Notes: a model not told the origin generated them from the sequence alone. A stretch of DNA of 64,000 nucleotides from Lingula anatina (GCF_001039355.2 NW_019774836.1:221584-285583), one strand, 5' to 3'; counted from the first letter of the stretch, positions 1-14,454 are shown. Translations and numbers: made by a program.

Positions 1-422
1 GAGACTAGATCAAGAAGAACACAAGGCACCTGGCTAGCAAAAATAAAATGGAAAAACGTGTGAACTGAGCCTTGACAACCAAATTTCAAGAGCTCCTCTG
101 CAGCACAATCTCAACGGTCAGTTATACAACACATGCCACTGTAAGGAATCAAACAATATTGAAATGTCAAGTCATTTGTCACTGTGTAACACTGCCAGCT
201 ATTGATGGAGGGGTTTAATTAGTTCTTCCCAGCTGGCCAGTGACTGAGAGGTTTAATTAATTCTCCAGGTGGAACAGGCAATATCTAGGAACCGAGTTAA
301 CAACTTGAAGATACAATGATGCACTTTACTTGGTGTGTTCACACCAGACAAACTCAGACCGAAATCTGGTCTAACTGGTGTCACCGGATAACCAGGCTGC
401 TGAAAATGAGAATTAGCAATCT

Positions 423-535
423 TAGGGGCTTCTTTGAGAGCTGGCCATCCAGTGATGGTCTTGATTTCAAAGAAACCCCTTAGAGTGCTAAGGGGTTTCT
501 TTGAGAGCTGGCCATCTAGTGATGGTCTTGATTTC
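423..535. repeat. Direct duplication with a perfect hairpin between copies
   Basis: GAGCTGGCCATCCAGTGATG at 437 repeats with one change 67 bases later. Between them, AAAGAAACCCCTTAG and CTAAGGGGTTTCTTT (469-502) form a 15-bp stem with a 4-base loop. Confidence 0.8.
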
Positions 536-1439
536 CTGACTTAATTAGATCCATTGTGAACCTGCCTTTAGATTTAAGTTAATTCTTAACACAATTCATA
601 TAAAAAATTTGAATGATTCAGACAGGCTCTAAACTGACTCAGTTGTCAAGTTATTTAGTGACAACATTTAGATATAAATTGGTCCAGTTGTATCTTTGTC
701 TGACAGCACCTTAATTAAACGCATCCCTGACAACATATGAGTGAAACAGACCTTATACCATATCATTATGTCTTTAAAAAAATGGAAAAGAATTTGAACA
801 AATGTAACAACTCATAATAACATGCCATAATAAAACAAATTTACTCTTACCAGCTTCAAATGTCCAATGATATTATGGAAAAAATTCCCTTGAACATACG
901 ATACCACACCTGACAGTCATCCCAACAACACGAAACCATGAAAGGCATGCACTTCAGAAATATCCCCTCTGCCAGAGGAATGCCAATTTATATGTCGAGT
1001 AACAAAATAGTCAAACAATATCACTCTCCTAAATTTTGTAACAAAATCAGAGTGGCATCCAACCTCTCTTCTTACACATGCTTTTTCTTTTGTTTAATGA
1101 AATTCTGTTCTTATTGCTACAGCTTGTATTAAGATTTACAATTACACCTAACCTACTTTTTAACCTGTCTTGTACAAGACCTATGTAATGACCATTACAC
1201 TGTTTCTTCCTCTCTTCTGATTTTCTAAGCTCTCCCAAATGAAGACAACTCACTGACACCAAAATGCAAAAACAATAATAATTAATTAATTAACCTCTTT
1301 TCCACAATTTATCACCGACACTGTAAAAAAACACCAAAAAAAAAAAAAAAGTTACAAAGCTGAAGTAAAAAACATAATATTAGTAATGAAAAAATTTAAA
1401 AAATACTGAAAAGTAATCTCAGCCTTTCAAATATTTACC

Positions 1440-1930
1440 AACCTGCAAATTATCAGATTCCTCAGTGACGACTGATGTTATACAAGAGCCCAGCATCTCC
1501 ATGCCAACTCCATAATCACCATCAGCAGAGAAATCAAATTATGTTCCCATTACCATGAATCTACCACCCGCCTTCTTACCAAAAGACGTCATCTCGGAAA
1601 CAAATTTGCCTGTAATACCTACGTCGAAGAAGCCGTAAGACACACAGTTATATCTCGCCTCCCGACTCCCAAGGTGAGTGGCAACATTCTTATTACCCAC
1701 GGCAACAAACATCTGCAGTCACATCAAACTGAGCTTTTAAGGAGTCCTTTGATGCCCAACACCACACAAATTTTCTTTTGTGTAACAATGCCGTGATCTT
1801 CAAACTTATCGTCTTCACCAAAGTCATTAATGAAAGAAACAAATGATCCAATTTCCTGCAGTATATAACCTTCCTTGTGAAAGAACACGCAGGTTGTAAT
1901 GCCTCCCCATCATCCTATCTTCCTACCTAT
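1440..1930 (-). pseudogene. Possible decayed coding segment
   Basis: Read on the minus strand, about 60 codons stay open from roughly 1905 down to a TGA near 1730, with a protein-like stretch (TTCVFFHKEGYILQEIGSF). A second frame continues with FVAVGNKNVATHLGSREARY before a stop near 1540. The frame shift at a run of four A and the internal stop suggest decay or sequence error. No family is recognised, and a plus-strand frame is also open over part of it. Confidence 0.25.
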
Positions 1931-4900
1931 TTATTTATTCTTTTCATTTCCCTCTTTTCTCATTTATTTGTCTACAAGGTGTCTGCATCACATCACATGT
2001 GAGCTGGCAGTCACAACACTCAGAAATGATTAGAAATGATTTTCAAAATAAACAAATCAAAAAATATTCCCATTTTGTTCACAGTGGAACCTGTTTCACA
2101 CGGCAAGGTATTAATACCCTCAGCAGTTTCAACCTGATGATGAAATATGTCCATACCGTATGTTTTGGGAAGTACTGCTTCTCAAAAGAAAAATGGTGCA
2201 CACATAAGAAGCATCTGTTCCTTATGTCGAGTTTACTAATATCTATTTACCTATCTATCCTTCTGACCTCTTCAGTGCAACCTTCTCAATAATATGATAT
2301 AGTATAAGGTCTTTTCAAAGTTAATTAGTATAATAAATAATTCAATACATACCTCCAGTTCTAATGTTGTAATTCTGCAAAATTTATCCTTAAGCATCTT
2401 AAATTATTTCTTGGATACCCTCAGTTTTAAATCCTTATTTTTTTAAAATCCTAATTAAAGCTTGGTAATAAAACCTACTGAATATTTTTCAAATTAGCTT
2501 CTGTAATCAGGGATCCATTTCACAAAAGAAATTTAGGTGGAATTTTGGTCTAAAATATTAGAACAAAATTTTATTTTACTTAAGCTCTGGATAAACTGGC
2601 AGTAGACGAATAGAAAAATGTAACTGTTAGTCTCAAACAGAAGCCATCCTTTTCTTGCTATAGAACAATATTTCATTTAAATGGGTTCCTACTTTTCATC
2701 CTGGCTCAAAATAGCTCAAAAGTTTTGGTCTTAAAGTAAAAAAACAACATTTGGTCTAAAACTCTGTGTAAAACAGGCCCCAGTATTAATGAGTCAATTT
2801 CCAGGCTACACCTGTAAAGGTAACACATTCATTGCATGACTGAGGTACAGATTGGAATTCCCACCATACCTGTAAACAACTACACCTCAACCTTGCAGCA
2901 AACACCCAAATTCAAACCTTTAACTATCATTCCCTGTTCAAACAGGACCCATTCTTCTCCGATATCAACTATTTACATTAAAATTATATGACCTAAGACT
3001 GAGCTGTCTCCACTTTAAAAACTAAATTCAACTTTTACCTTTTAAATTTGCTTCAATCCTGTATCCCTTAGTTTTGTATTCTTTGATCCTGAACTCCATC
3101 AGAATGGAAGTTTGGTTCAAACACTTTCAAGATTTGTCTCTAATTCAGATGTCTAAGGTATAATCAGGAATACCTCTAAGTACTGTATCTTGTGAATGAT
3201 GTAAAACTCAAACAGCAGTTCTCACTATACCCCTGTTAATATATCACACGGTCTTCTTCCCACACGCTAACCAACTGATAAGACCTGGATGTTCTCCTCG
3301 AGAGACATTACAGTAATTACTTCAAGTTTTCAAACACCTCTCTTTTTCTTCATCACGATTTATCACGTTACAAGCACTTGCAACCATTTACTTTCTGATG
3401 CTCAGCCAAATAACTTTCCAAAACTTTTGAACCAATTTTTTTTTAGTATAACTAACAAGACATTTTGGAGAGGAAAATTATCCACGTTGTTTGAATTCAT
3501 GGACTAACTACCGTAGTCTCCCTAGCCGTCCTGAACCTCCACCAGACATGAGCAAACATGGGCCACCGTGTGTGCACTATCACGTTATCGTAACTTACAC
3601 AAACAAGTGCTGATCCCCCATAATGTCCCAATCAACCCATTTCAAAGGATTCCTCAGTTGCTGGATTAAAGGAATTGACGAGATAAATGCAACTTTCTAA
3701 AGGACACTTTGATTTTACAAGCACACTGTGATAAGGAGGGGGAAAAAGGAAAGTTTTTGGTCATGGCAACTTGGCTCACTCTACAAATCAAAACAAAGGG
3801 AGAATACAAATGACCACCAAACAGTTATTTTTACCAATTTGAGCTACATTTCAGTCCCAACCCCAAAAGCTGATTTTTTAAAATAGTACCATCCAATCAG
3901 AATGATACAGGAATCATAATTAATATCAAATATTTAAATTAATTTGACTAAAATCTCCAGCAGCTGGTCACACACGCTGCGCAGCGGTAACGACAAGTCC
4001 AAACATGCAGAGGGCACCGTTTAAAGACATTATATAAATAAATGTATTGACATAATCTAAAGGTGGGTCCATAAACATATTAAACTCCACTCTTGTGTAA
4101 GGACCATGGGGGACAGACCTGTGACAAGAGGAAATTTATATATAATTCAGTGAGAAATAAAGCGTTATCTTAAGATAATATAAGACAATAAGGGTTTTTA
4201 ATTTATCATTTGGTTGTATTCTGTGCTTAGGCAATTTGCATCAATCAAAAATATTTCTTGATTGTTCATCTACTTTAATTTCTCATTTGGGGGCATGCAC
4301 GCCAGGCAATGTGTCTTAATCTCAATGTCAAACTCAACTTTTTTTCTTCATTTTTATCATTTAGTGTCATACCTTTAAGTGATATATTTTAGAGGTCTGC
4401 TCCTGAGGAGTTCTCTCTAGTTGATATATATTTAATCAGTTCCCTATTTATCACTACACCTCCTCATTCTCATTACTGATTACATACCTTATTGAGGCAT
4501 CACTGATAATGTCCCTTATATTACTTATATTACTTATTCATCTCGTCCCCAGGTGTCATTTACTGGTAACCATGTTATCACATGTCATATAAAGTCAATA
4601 ACGCATATTAAGGAAGTTATCAACTGTGATTATGGAAACATGATCGAGCCTTGTAAGGTGCCATCATATCTATGGTGTCGCTTTGAAAGATCAGATATGT
4701 AACTGACAAGCCCCTGTTACACCTTGTTTACAGCAGCTTGGATGACATACTAGTACTTGTCCTCTCTTATTCCTTTCAAAGTTGGGGCTTTAACAGTATT
4801 TGAAAGTCAGCAACGAAATATTTGCAGAAATTAGCAAAAAATGTTTTCTCCAAGTCATCATAAGCCCAGCATAACAGGCATGAGATCAATGCCATTTAGA

Positions 4901-5646
4901 CAATGTTATTTAGTCAGAGACTGGAACAGCAGGGGAAATCTTTAACACCCCCCCCCCCCTTCCCCCACAGGAACACACACAAAAGACTCCAAAGGGTAAC
5001 CACACTGATATACTAATGGATAGATTGCTCCTCCTATCTTCCAATTATTGATTAATTACCTCATATGTTCACCATACAGGCGCTACTTACTGATAACCGT
5101 GTCATCCACATGTCGCTCCAAATGACGTTATCGTACACGAGCCACTCGCTGTCATGCTGCGGACATGTACGAGAAGCATAGCCATATTTTTTTCTCTTTT
5201 GGACAAATTGTCTGAAGCTTCCGCCAAAGAATCGGAATCTTGGTTGTTTCTCGGTTGCTGTCATTGTGGCTGTAGTGCCCAGGACAGCACAGTGTTGACT
5301 TCTGTACAGATTTTTCCAATTTCTCTCTCTCTTTTTTTTCTTTCCTGTTTAGAGTTGGCACTTGGGGTCTTAAATCTTTCACAGATTTGAATCACAGTAC
5401 TAGTTCACACTAATTTGTTGTTCAGATTCACTCAGAATTTTCTCTTAATGATTTCAGATATTCCTATAATGATGATCATCATATATAATCAATACAAGAT
5501 AATGGGCTTTTTTCATATATCAGTTTCCATTCTAGGCTTATATGAAAAAAAAAAAAAGGAAATTAATTTACTTGCACTAAAACATTCCTTTAGTTCTATT
5601 TGTGTTTTCTGTTGTTTGCCACATCCAACGTAGAGCAATCAAAACC

Positions 5647-5678
<32 letters not shown>

Positions 5679-8600
5679 CTCTCGTGTTCTGCAATTCCCT
5701 GCTTGTTTCTTCCGATTAGAGATAAGCTTTGAGTTCCTGTGTTTCTGGATGGAATTCACGTGCTCCAACCGTCTCTGTTGACAGGAAAAATATGTGAAAA
5801 CAGCAGTGGCCGCAGCAGGCTATTAGGCAGACATTAGTCCTTAACTATCCAATATCTTCCATTCAAACAAGCTGAAATTGTCTGCTATCTTGGTTGGGGA
5901 GGGAATGTTACTTTTTCTGTATCGTATATCTCCTGTAAGTAGGCGTGTGAAGCTAAAACCACTATCAAATGCAGTAGTTTCCGTGCAAAAGTGTATGAAA
6001 TAAAGACCACTATTCTGAGTACCCCACAAAATGGTGACACATTTGTCCAAACTTGTCTTTTCTTTTAGTCAATGAAAAGTGTAATTTGCCCCAAGTTCTA
6101 GGAACTGCCAACAACTCCCTTAGATATAATCAATTCACAGTTTCTCCAGTGGAGAGCATTGAAAACTACCTGATTCCTCAATGTCAGCCTTCCAGGCTTT
6201 CATATTGTCTCACATTATTCCTTAAATCAGATAACAATCATCTCTTTGTACGGAAAACATTCCCATATCTCCATCCTTTAAAATCCAGCAACTTTCATCA
6301 CCACCACATTTCTTCTACACGTAAAATCCTCCGATCACTTTTTTCAAACTGCCTCGCGATATTCACGCGACACACAAACCTAATGACAACAGCAGGTTCT
6401 GTATACCTATCATAACTGTCACAACCCTAAAGAAAACACCCCCAGACACCTGGCTACTGGACCAGGTGACAAAAGACTCACCAGGACGAGAAAACAAACA
6501 CATCACATTCATGGCAGACCTTAGGTAAACCATCTTGCTTATTCTGCCGTTGCTTTGTTCTAGTGTCAAAACACAATCTTTTTAAAAGGACCTATCGACA
6601 CGATTAAAGCCTTGATGCCATGGATGAACTGAGTTTGACATGGTTTTATAAGGCTTTAATACGTAATGTTTTTATACACCCTAATTACACTAAAATATTA
6701 TGCATTACGGTGTTGCTTATCTATTGTTATTACGGAATCTCATGTCGCTTTTTCTTTTGTTAAAGACTCTCGTTAAGAATTTGACATTTATTGAAGATGT
6801 TAAAGGCGGGTTTAAATGGACTTGTCAATAAGGTTAAGCCTGGGTCCGGTTGAATGGGGCTGTGTGTAATTATGCCACAAATGTGTTTGTATATATATGT
6901 TATATAAATGCTACATGAACTCAGCAAACTTTATGTTAGAGATGGTTTTGCGAAAAGGAAAGGTAATTATTTGTGTTGGGAACACACTTTCATAATAATA
7001 ACTGTGACCAAGCAATGATAATTTGAGAGTGTGGTAAAGGCATAAACTATATACAAATGTCTGGGGTCTGCTACACACAGACACTTAAGCATGAAAATTG
7101 GCTGCAAGGAATGGTTAAAACAATCCATGTCTTTTATTGTAAAAAAACAAGCACATTCAATATTTCCTTTTCAATCTACTATCAGTGATTTATCTCAAGT
7201 CAAAGAGGACAAAATTAGGGTCTAAAATTTTACGCCATTTCTTTTTTGCTTAAGTTCATTTATTTGTGAAAAAAGGCTTCAGGTCCGTCAGGCCACATAC
7301 AATCTAATCTAAGGCCAAGAGAACATCCTGACATTATAATTGAATGCCTCTTGTCACACCTATCACAGCTCCTTAATGTGGCTGTATTGTGTTAATCACA
7401 CAGACGGAGCAGGTGACAGAAGTTACTGACACATCATGTGACAGTTCAGTCCATCTGTCTTCTGCCAGAGAGGGCCTGGAGGGTCACCTTGACAGCGGGT
7501 GACACTGACAGCACTACAGACCAGTGACACTTGTGGTTTTGGTGACACCATTTTCTACGTCACTTCAACATATTATTAAATATGCTGTGAATGTATCAGA
7601 TACTAATCTACCCTGCTGCATTCACAGACTGATGTCAAATATCGATCAACTTTGATTGCAATTTAAATCTTGGGTGTTCCATCATCAAATATTTCTATTC
7701 GTGACAAAAATTACAGGACAGATTATCTATATCTAACCCTTAACAACTGCTTAATGAAGACAACAGGTTTGCCAATGCTACACATATTCATTATGCTTCA
7801 CATCACATGGACCCTTTGAGGCACAGAAATTTGCTCGAATAAAAAAATAAAAAAATAAATAAATTTAAAAAAATAATAATGTTAATATACTAACTGAAGA
7901 TAAACTTCTTTCTTGAATATTTGAGGTAAGCACTTATTCAAGCTATAGAGCGGTGGCAAGGTATATGAATTCTATGGCACCACTACATCATTAATTATTG
8001 ACCATGAATTAAATCTCTAGGTGATATTCTTTTGCCAACAATGCCAAAACCACACACAAAAGATTAATGACTGTAATTTCTTTTTTTGCAACCTGTAAAA
8101 AGAAACATGTTAGCATGATGGTTTAGAGCAACCATCATCATCTCGTGACGCAGAAACAAGTGTCTGCCTCCAGGAAGGAAGTGACATGGGGACATCTGCA
8201 GTGAGCGAGCGTTCCAAATATGGCTGTCATTTTAGCTGGCAGCATTGACTGTGGAATCTGGTAATAACAGGGTAGTGTTATCAGTGCCGTCTCCAGTCAG
8301 CGGGATGTTTCAGGATATTTCTGTCTCTTTCTCTTTTTTTTTTTCTTTAATTTTTCAAAGAAGGATTTTAGTCTGAAAGGTCAATTCCACTTATATTGTT
8401 TAGGTCTACTAGTAGTATATTATTCTCACTCTGAACAGTGTTCCAAGTCCCATTTCTACACAGCTTAAATAGGCTTTTCTCTGTGTTTTTTTTTTCCTTT
8501 CGGTTTCGTATTAACAGTTACATGATTTATAATTTCACAGCTCAATTCCAATATTTAAATACTATGTAAACTCGGTCTTAAGTCTCACCAACATAGATTG

Positions 8601-9880
8601 TTATATGTCAAACAACCTTTCTTAGCCAGCCATCTTATTACGATAAATTCACCAAGAACAGCCATTCTAACTGGACATGACTTTAACCACAAGAAAAAAA
8701 GTTCTACTTGATCTGTAAATAACCTGTAAAAACCTGTATGAAAACATGCACAAGGTTTCAGAAAGTAATATCATGAATATATCACAGTATGACTTACCCC
8801 CATGTACATTGGCAGTGAGTGGAACAACGAGAAGATTAGAACTTCAGCCTGTGGAGAGCTAATCGTAACCAAAGAGTCCCACGAGATTTTCAACCTACCT
8901 GGACTAGAGACATGGTATTAATGTATACTGTGACTACTCCTTATAAATCATTAGGCAGTGACTGACAAACAGACAGTTACCTGCCACAAGTCTGAATTCA
9001 GTTAGTTTCTAAATAGCAATTAAAATAAACCCATAAGCAATGCATTTGATCATAACTTCCTGTAATTTCTGCTATCAGACTGGCCAATCATTCCACATTC
9101 TTAAAATATATATTTCTTTACCAAGAAAGGTGACTTGAGATATTATGATCAAACAACTGAAAATAATTTTTTTTTGATTTATCATTATCATTCCATTTTA
9201 ATGACATTCCCTTAAGGATTCAAATCATTTTAACAGGTACATTTCCTTAACGGGGTATCAATTAAAATCTTCCTAAAAGCAATTTATGCAGTAAAATCCA
9301 CACATATTTTTCTGCTTGAGATAACACATGCAATAATTTCTAATGTCATTGGGATTATGACTCACAGAATGAAAATAGATAAATAAGAAAGACAAAAGCA
9401 GTGACATCATGTTAAAGAATTTCAAATTCCTCAAGCTTTGGCCTTAGATCCCTCTTTATATAACCAATATAAAGGTATTTAGGAGACATTTCTTTCTGGC
9501 TGGCTAATGCATGACAACCTCAAGAAACATCATTCAAAATTTAATTTTTTGTAAACTTTGTTTGGCACTGCTAAGTATTCACAATCAAACATAGCCTTAC
9601 ATAAGCATGTAAACATAACTCTATCAATTTGACAAACTACATTTTGGAGCAATTACCAATTTACAATGCTACTTCTAACTCCCCTCAAGTTAAAACAAAT
9701 ATAATCATGATATCGATCATGGTAAACAGAATTGCTGACTTTTTGTCAGACACACAAAATGGCAGAACAAAGCAAAGAAAAGAAGTTCCTAGCAGCACAA
9801 GTTAAGTTCACATAACTTCATTTAATAAGTTCTGAACTGGTCAAGAAGTTGCTAACAATTAAACTCCACTTTTGCAATAG
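1931..9880. other. Gene-poor stretch
   Basis: Apart from the possible exon at 5101-5264, I see only AT-rich noncoding sequence. It includes a poly(A) run (5647-5673), an imperfect ATTAAAGCCTT inverted pair (about 6604-6661) and a cluster of TGACA words at 7380-7565. The frame at 6053-6415 has no protein-like pattern. Confidence 0.5.
5101..5264 (-). CDS. Possible first coding exon of an unrecognised gene
   Basis: An ATG in a good context (GCCACAATGA) opens 54 codons: a basic start (RFRFFGGSFRQFVQKRKKYG), then CPQHDSEWLVYDNVIWSDMW, ending at a strong donor TCA|GTAAGT. The patch is richer in GC and CpG than its surroundings and the peptide looks protein-like. No following exon could be tied to it, so it may be the start of a gene lying mostly outside the window, or chance. 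Confidence 0.3.
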
Positions 9881-9889
9881 GTTCACAAT

Positions 9890-10770
9890 AGGATACACAG
9901 TTCTACAACCAAGCTGAGCTTGATCAACGTGATTATAGAGCCACTGAAGCAGCACAAGCCAACTAAAATCACCAAGCAGAAGTACATGTACAAGTCTATA
10001 TATCTAAGGCACAGTAGGACCTCTCTCTCCACAAAAAACTGATCCTTCTACCTCACAGCCACACGACACCGTTTCAGAACCAAGTTAGTCATTACCAATG
10101 TGAAGGGAGCCGCTGACGCAGCACGAGTCAACAAACATCGCCAGGTAGAACTTCTTGTATTGGGACAGGTGGCCAAAAAGCCACAATGGCACAAAGGCGA
10201 ACAATCGCCAATGTTTGCCAGGCACAGTTTAGAGCCTAAACCACTAAAAAGTTAAGTACACCATTTGGATGAATGAATCCAATTGGGCATTAAAAGAAAT
10301 AAGAATCGGGGACAAAGGCAGGCGTACAAAGGTACCTTACTTTTGTGTGTACAACCCTGGTGCTTTAACCAAGAATCCATATTGGTTTTGTTCGACTGAT
10401 CAGTCTGATTCCGACCATCCTCCAAATTAAAAACATCTCAAAACTGGTGTACTTTGTATTGAGAGCCATGTTGTCGTTGGAAATGGATCCAGAACAATTA
10501 AATAAATTTACACAAAAGGAAACATCTATGTGTGCAGTGCTTTAACGCAGAGACTGAATGGAGGGATAACAATGCTCTGTGCAATTTATAAAACCAAAAC
10601 CAGGTTTAAATGCGACTCAATGCTGTGGAAGAAGACGATGTTGTCATTAGAAATAGAGGAAAACCAATTGTTAAATACGAACATATTATATCCCAGCTCT
10701 GTGCTTTAACCACAAATATTGGACACTTTTGTATTCCATAACAAAGATCAGTCTAACTACAACTACCTAC
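9890..10770. repeat. Degenerate tandem repeat, period about 175 bp
   Basis: GTGCTTTAAC recurs at about 10359, 10538 and 10708, and GTTGTCGTTGGAAATGG (about 10471) returns as GTTGTCATTAGAAATAG (about 10641). Upstream, GAGCCACTGAAGCAGCACAA (about 9939) returns as GAGCCGCTGACGCAGCACGA (about 10107). No coding frame is seen. Confidence 0.5.
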
Positions 10771-11889
10771 TGAGAGATAAAAAAAAAACTCAAATATTTC
10801 TCAATAGTACTATATGAAAATTTGGTGCTCTTGGCAAAAGAAGCACCATCAATGGTAGTTTCTATCTAGAACAGCAAATTTGCTAAATAAACTAAATAGA
10901 TTCCGTTCTGCTGAAAGAAAATGCAAACATTTTACTTCATTTCTTGAATCTATTTTGTTATTATTTGCCAAATAAACTACCCAAATCTGGGACCTTCTTT
11001 TATAAAACTGCCCCACCATCTTAATTATTTGAAAGTTGAGCAGCTTCAAATGGCAATTTGTGTGTATGCAATCTAAGCACAGTTGTCCAGAAACAGTACT
11101 ATGGACATCAACCGTTCTTTAGGTCCATATTTTCCTATTGGACTTTCATTTATCCACTGGTCTCTAACCAGGCATGAAAGAATGAACAAAAAAAAAATAA
11201 ATAAAAGAAAAATGACCCAAGTGAACCACAATCCAAAGTTTGTCCATCAGCACAATTGAAAACCAAGGCCCCTTGTATAATTCTACACATAACAAGAACT
11301 CACCTGTGAGCCTCCCCAAACAGTTTACCTGTGATAGAACGATGCCCGCTTAGTCATCTGTGTTAATAGAACATTCATTGGTTATTTAAGATGAGAACAA
11401 GGCAGCAAAGCTGTCAAATGTACAGACAAAAAACAGAAAAAAAAAGATGCAAAATAGGTCATTATGTCAATTTTGATGCAATAATAAATGCTTATAATAG
11501 CACAGTCAGTCAACACTGATTTTTAATCATGCACAACAGGTAACATGGTCAATAACAGGAGCAGATTCAGAGATATTTTCTGACAGTATTCCAAAGTATC
11601 TTTGTTGATCCATCCTCCATTTTGATAGTCTTCCAACAGAAACCCGTTAATATAAACTGTAAAATCTGACTGTCTTCCAGGAGACCCAGAAGATGGTCTT
11701 AATCCACCCTTTCAATAAGATTACAATGTCAGGACCATGAGAGTTAAAATTCACATGATGAAAGTCCCTATATATGAAAAATGATGACAGTGCATAAAAT
11801 AATATTACATCGTGTTTAAAGACATAAATACCAATACAGCTGCTTATGTGGAAATACTGAAAATGTGCACAGCCTCAGGTGGATGGGAN

Positions 11890-11890
<1 letters not shown>

Positions 11891-11920
<30 letters not shown>

Positions 11921-11939
11921 TGGCGACGACGGCGACGAC
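11891..11939. repeat. 9-bp minisatellite CGACGGCGA
   Basis: Just over five copies of CGACGGCGA occur with one T substitution. They follow a single ambiguous base at 11889. The unit is far more GC-rich than the surrounding DNA. Confidence 0.85.
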
Positions 11940-13339
11940 AGACGCAGATGATGGCTATATGTACAGACACATCTGTGTCTGTACATAAAAAAAGATAAGT
12001 TTAGGTCTAGGTTGGCTGTCACAATGCATTCATCCATGTCAGGTAGTCTTTCATGTAATTAAAGACAGGAATGCAGAAAAAAATGCCATATATTTCATGT
12101 TCAGATATTTAAGTATTTTTAGCTGTGGTATAGCCAGGCAGGTTTGTACAAGCCGTAGATTTGATCTTCTTCTTCTTCTTCTGACATTTAGCAAACTGAG
12201 GTCATTTCTGGCACAGGTTGTGTTGGGTCCGCACATGAAGCTTGTGCTATATGTTTTTTTCATGTATTGCCACAAACTGACCAACTCAGCAACACATAAC
12301 ATATATGTAACTATACCCCAAAATGTGGGAAGGTACAATTGGCAAGCTTAACTAACTAAATTACTAGTAAAATGAACTTTAAACTAGTACTTATAGCTTA
12401 TTTTGGTAACTTATCTTTCATGGAACTGCATGATTGGTAATTTATGGGTTATTTTGGTAAATCCATCCATCCATAGCACTCCCAAGAAGAATATTTAATT
12501 CAACATCTTATTAAAATATTATTTATACATAAATAAATAAATAAATACGTAGTACATTTTCTTTTCAATAACAGAGCACCTTCTGAAATCCAAGACAACA
12601 GGTAGTCAAGAATTCACGGAACATGTCCAAATATAGAGACACCAAAGATTGAACAAATCTAGAAAACAAAAGTACCTTCAAAGATACTTTGACATGATGC
12701 CTTTTTGAAATGAACAGTGTGAATTTCCTCCAAGCCACCAAATCTGAATTACAACTTCTAAAATACTGTCACCGTACACAAATTTCGACATAAACATGAA
12801 GCAAGCCACAACACAACAGTATATCTACCTTTAGAGACCCATACACATTCTGCCGTCTGGAGAGAAGCCGCCACTTTTCCAAAGCTTCAAGCCTAACTTC
12901 TTGTAATGTTGACATTTCAAATTGTCAACAAGACAGTTATGCTCAATGAGAAATTCCTCGCCACCCTCCCACTGTGTCTATATACCATCCAACAAAATGC
13001 TCCTCTACCCTCTCTGCTGCAATCCTCATACCTTTACTAGTGCCATGTTTACACTGGTCCAACAGGAATGAGCTTGGTTCGCTCTGAGGTTCAGAGCAGC
13101 TCAAATATGCATAAAAATGGACTGATAAATTGACTCCATGATCTTATACAGACATGGGACATTTACACAAACATGAGAATGACTGGATGTAATATTACCT
13201 GATCTGAATAGATTACGCACCAGGGGCGAGCCAGAGACGGATCATATTATGGTGCTGTGTAAATGGTCCTTTCTTCTGTTGACACACACAGATTTAGTAA
13301 CCGGCTGAACAATTAGAACCAAACACACAGTCCCATGTT

Positions 13340-14230
13340 TATTCTGGACCAGTCAACTTGAAATAAAGACAGATCATTTCTTTTAATTTTGATTCTTTTG
13401 CTACTCCAAAGGACTAGCGACAAAGGCACTGGCACATTTTATATCTGGGCCAGTCAATTTGGATGAAAAGGGATCTTGCTTCTGAAGTTTTTTTCTTCTT
13501 TTCTTACGGTTACAACAAAAAAAGTGTGCGTTCAAGGGCAGCCGACTTTAAATCAAGACAGTTCATTCCTTTTCTACGTTTTCTATTCACTTCAAAGAAG
13601 CAACAAACAAAATATTTGCACACTCTGGAAAAGACATTATCGGATCACCTCACTTTAGAAAAGAAAGTCACGCCAACTCTTTTTTATCGATCACAACCTG
13701 AAAAATTCAATACCTGTAATCTTAGTATGTTAGGTTATGTAAGCAAGCCACCCAAGATGACAGCCTTCTTAAATCAATTTTGAAATCAAAATACCTATTA
13801 TTTTTTTTTATTACAAATCGGTCTTTTAAAAGAAGGCCTCTGATTGTCGTCTGCAAAACCTCATGCCCTGTTCAATAAAAGAATTCCAAGAGTTGAACAT
13901 CATCCTACCATCAGTTTACAGTAGCACAGCCAGCTTTTCATAAATGAATTAGGTTTGTGCAAAAGATACCGAGTATTCAGAAGAAAGACCTTTGATATAT
14001 GTCTAAATTCTTTCCCTGTAACTGTTTCTCTGAAGAGCTCTCTCGCAGGTAAACCTCTGACCTTAAGGTCTTTCAACTCTAGAGTCTGCTCAAAGTGCTG
14101 TTTACTTTCTGGAAGGAAAGACTAATAAAACATATTTCAATCCTTTCACTGTTATGTCTCTGAAGGGCTTTCGACAAGTTACCTTTAGACTTCAGACTGA
14201 AAGATCTAGTACCTCTTCACTCTTATACAA
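13340..14230. repeat. Weak, long-period repeats
   Basis: CAACTTGAAATAAAGACAG (about 13357) recurs as CGACTTTAAATCAAGACAG (about 13543). Separately, TCTCTGAAGAGCTCTC (about 14028) recurs as TCTCTGAAGGGCTTTC (about 14157). The open frame at 13463-13783 lies within this noncoding material. Confidence 0.3.
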
Positions 14231-14454
14231 CTATGAGAAAAATTTGAATAAATATAATTGAATTTTTTTTAAAGGAAAAAAGTTCCTTTGACATTAAAAT
14301 CAGGACTGCACAATATCAAAACTATAGAGCAACATCTTTCACAACTTTAACAAAGATAAGCAGACATCTGATATTAAAAACTGGTTCATGCATGTCAAAT
14401 TGACATCAACAGGTTGTAGATTATGTCATCTGTAGAAAGTTTACAACTGGTACC

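Noticed and set aside
6053-6415. 120-codon plus-strand frame
   Set aside because: No domain, no splice support and composition typical of noncoding AT-rich DNA.
13463-13783. 106-codon plus-strand frame
   Set aside because: It lies in loosely repeated noncoding sequence and starts with a Phe run from a T-rich tract.
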